Assembly (NCBI GenBank): GCA_045126355.1
Contig: JBGVOE010000008.1
Span: 1 to 5,720, forward strand
Length of the DNA stretch: 5,720 bases
DNA from: CAZSIA01 sp045126355
GTDB lineage: Bacteria; Bacillota_I; Bacilli_A; Acholeplasmatales; Anaeroplasmataceae
Direction: 5' to 3'
In this document: piece by piece, positions 5,554 through 5,720 of the stretch
Layout: the number at the start of each line of letters is the position of its first letter
Numbering within the stretch: position 1 is the stretch's first letter
The notes under the pieces: generated by a model
Told to the model about the DNA's origin: nothing
The model's database searches: none
Seen by the model: only the letters and a program-made list of their open reading frames with translations
Position numbers and translations under genes: made by a program

Positions 5554-5559
5554 TATAAT
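5554..5559 (+). promoter_or_regulatory. -10 box of the putative structured RNA at the right edge
   Basis: A perfect TATAAT would place a transcription start near 5567, 10 bases before the first stem. No good -35 is found 16-18 bases upstream, where the sequence is mostly A and T, so this call rests on the -10 and on its position. Confidence 0.5.
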
Positions 5560-5566
5560 GTAATTA

Positions 5567-5720
5567 AATAAGATTCATTGGAGCCAACTATAACTAAGTC
5601 AAGTTAAATTTATAAAAAGTTTAATAAATAGTTCAACTCCAATACTAAAAGGGGTTTACACCCTCCGAATTTTAAAATAATTCGTGATTATGACATTAAA
5701 TTGTCATGTAATAGATCTTT
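5567..5720 (+). ncRNA. Putative structured RNA or leader, 5' part (runs off the window)
   Basis: Consecutive pairings begin right after the -10 box. ATTGGAG (5577-5583) pairs with CTCCAAT (5637-5643), and nested inside are AACTAT (5586-5591) with ATAGTT (5628-5633) and TTAAA (5604-5608) with TTTAA (5620-5624). Then come AGGG/CCCT (5650-5653, 5661-5664), CGAATT/AATTCG (5666-5671, 5679-5684) and ATGACA/TGTCAT (5690-5695, 5702-5707). The GGGGTTTACACCCTCC segment is strikingly GC-rich in this background, a sign of selected structure. No open frame or ribosome site is present. It may be a stand-alone RNA or a riboswitch-like leader of a gene beyond the window. The raiA RNA motif is one family I would test, from a vague resemblance only. 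Confidence 0.6.

Noticed and set aside
5577..5707. Inverted repeats at the right edge considered as transposon ends or a CRISPR-like array
   Set aside because: The repeats differ from one another, there is no repeating unit with spacers, and no transposase or cas gene is visible.

Overview
This is a very AT-rich window with the codon use and gene style of a low-GC Bacillota (Bacilli-type) or related host-associated bacterium. Genes are short and tightly packed, Shine-Dalgarno sites are strong, promoters are TTGxxx-17-TATAAT, and transcription units end in hairpins with T-runs. All six tryptophans in the predicted proteins are encoded by TGG, and every gene ends in TAA or TAG. This argues against the UGA=Trp code of Mycoplasma, although the lineage itself cannot be fixed from the sequence.

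Left end (1-750): the 3' end of an unrecognised gene with a very basic C-terminus overlaps by 8 bases a SipW/archaeal-ER-type signal peptidase I (family S26B, Ser/His type). A strong hairpin terminator closes this operon.

Middle (751-3060): a gene-poor stretch of about 540 bases holds a promoter-like site and a short putative RNA ending in a GC-rich terminator. A near-consensus promoter then drives a 497-residue protein that starts with TTG. Its C-terminus is a divergent DisA_N (diadenylate cyclase-like) domain behind a probable ligand-sensing N-terminus. Behind it lies a second gene-free stretch with its own excellent promoter (TTGCAT-17-TATAAT, extended -10). About 130 bases of potentially structured RNA follow, then two consecutive terminators; this looks like an independent noncoding RNA gene.

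Right part (3061-5380): three co-directional membrane-protein genes, closely spaced or overlapping, look like one operon. The first two share a layout of membrane helices followed by a beta-rich cytoplasmic domain; the third is almost entirely membrane helices. None is recognised with confidence. Their terminator is nearly the same sequence as the one behind the signal peptidase, and the similarity extends upstream into the gene tail.

Right edge (5381-5720): a gene-free, extremely AT-rich stretch followed by a -10 box and a chain of four hairpins that runs off the window, probably the 5' part of a structured RNA or leader.

The best candidates for something undescribed are the divergent cyclase-like protein lying between two putative small RNA genes, the possible pseudoknot-against-terminator arrangement at 2947-3027, the partial structured RNA at the right edge, and the three-gene membrane operon. 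No functional link between the cyclase-like gene and the membrane operon is proven; terminators and separate promoters lie between them.
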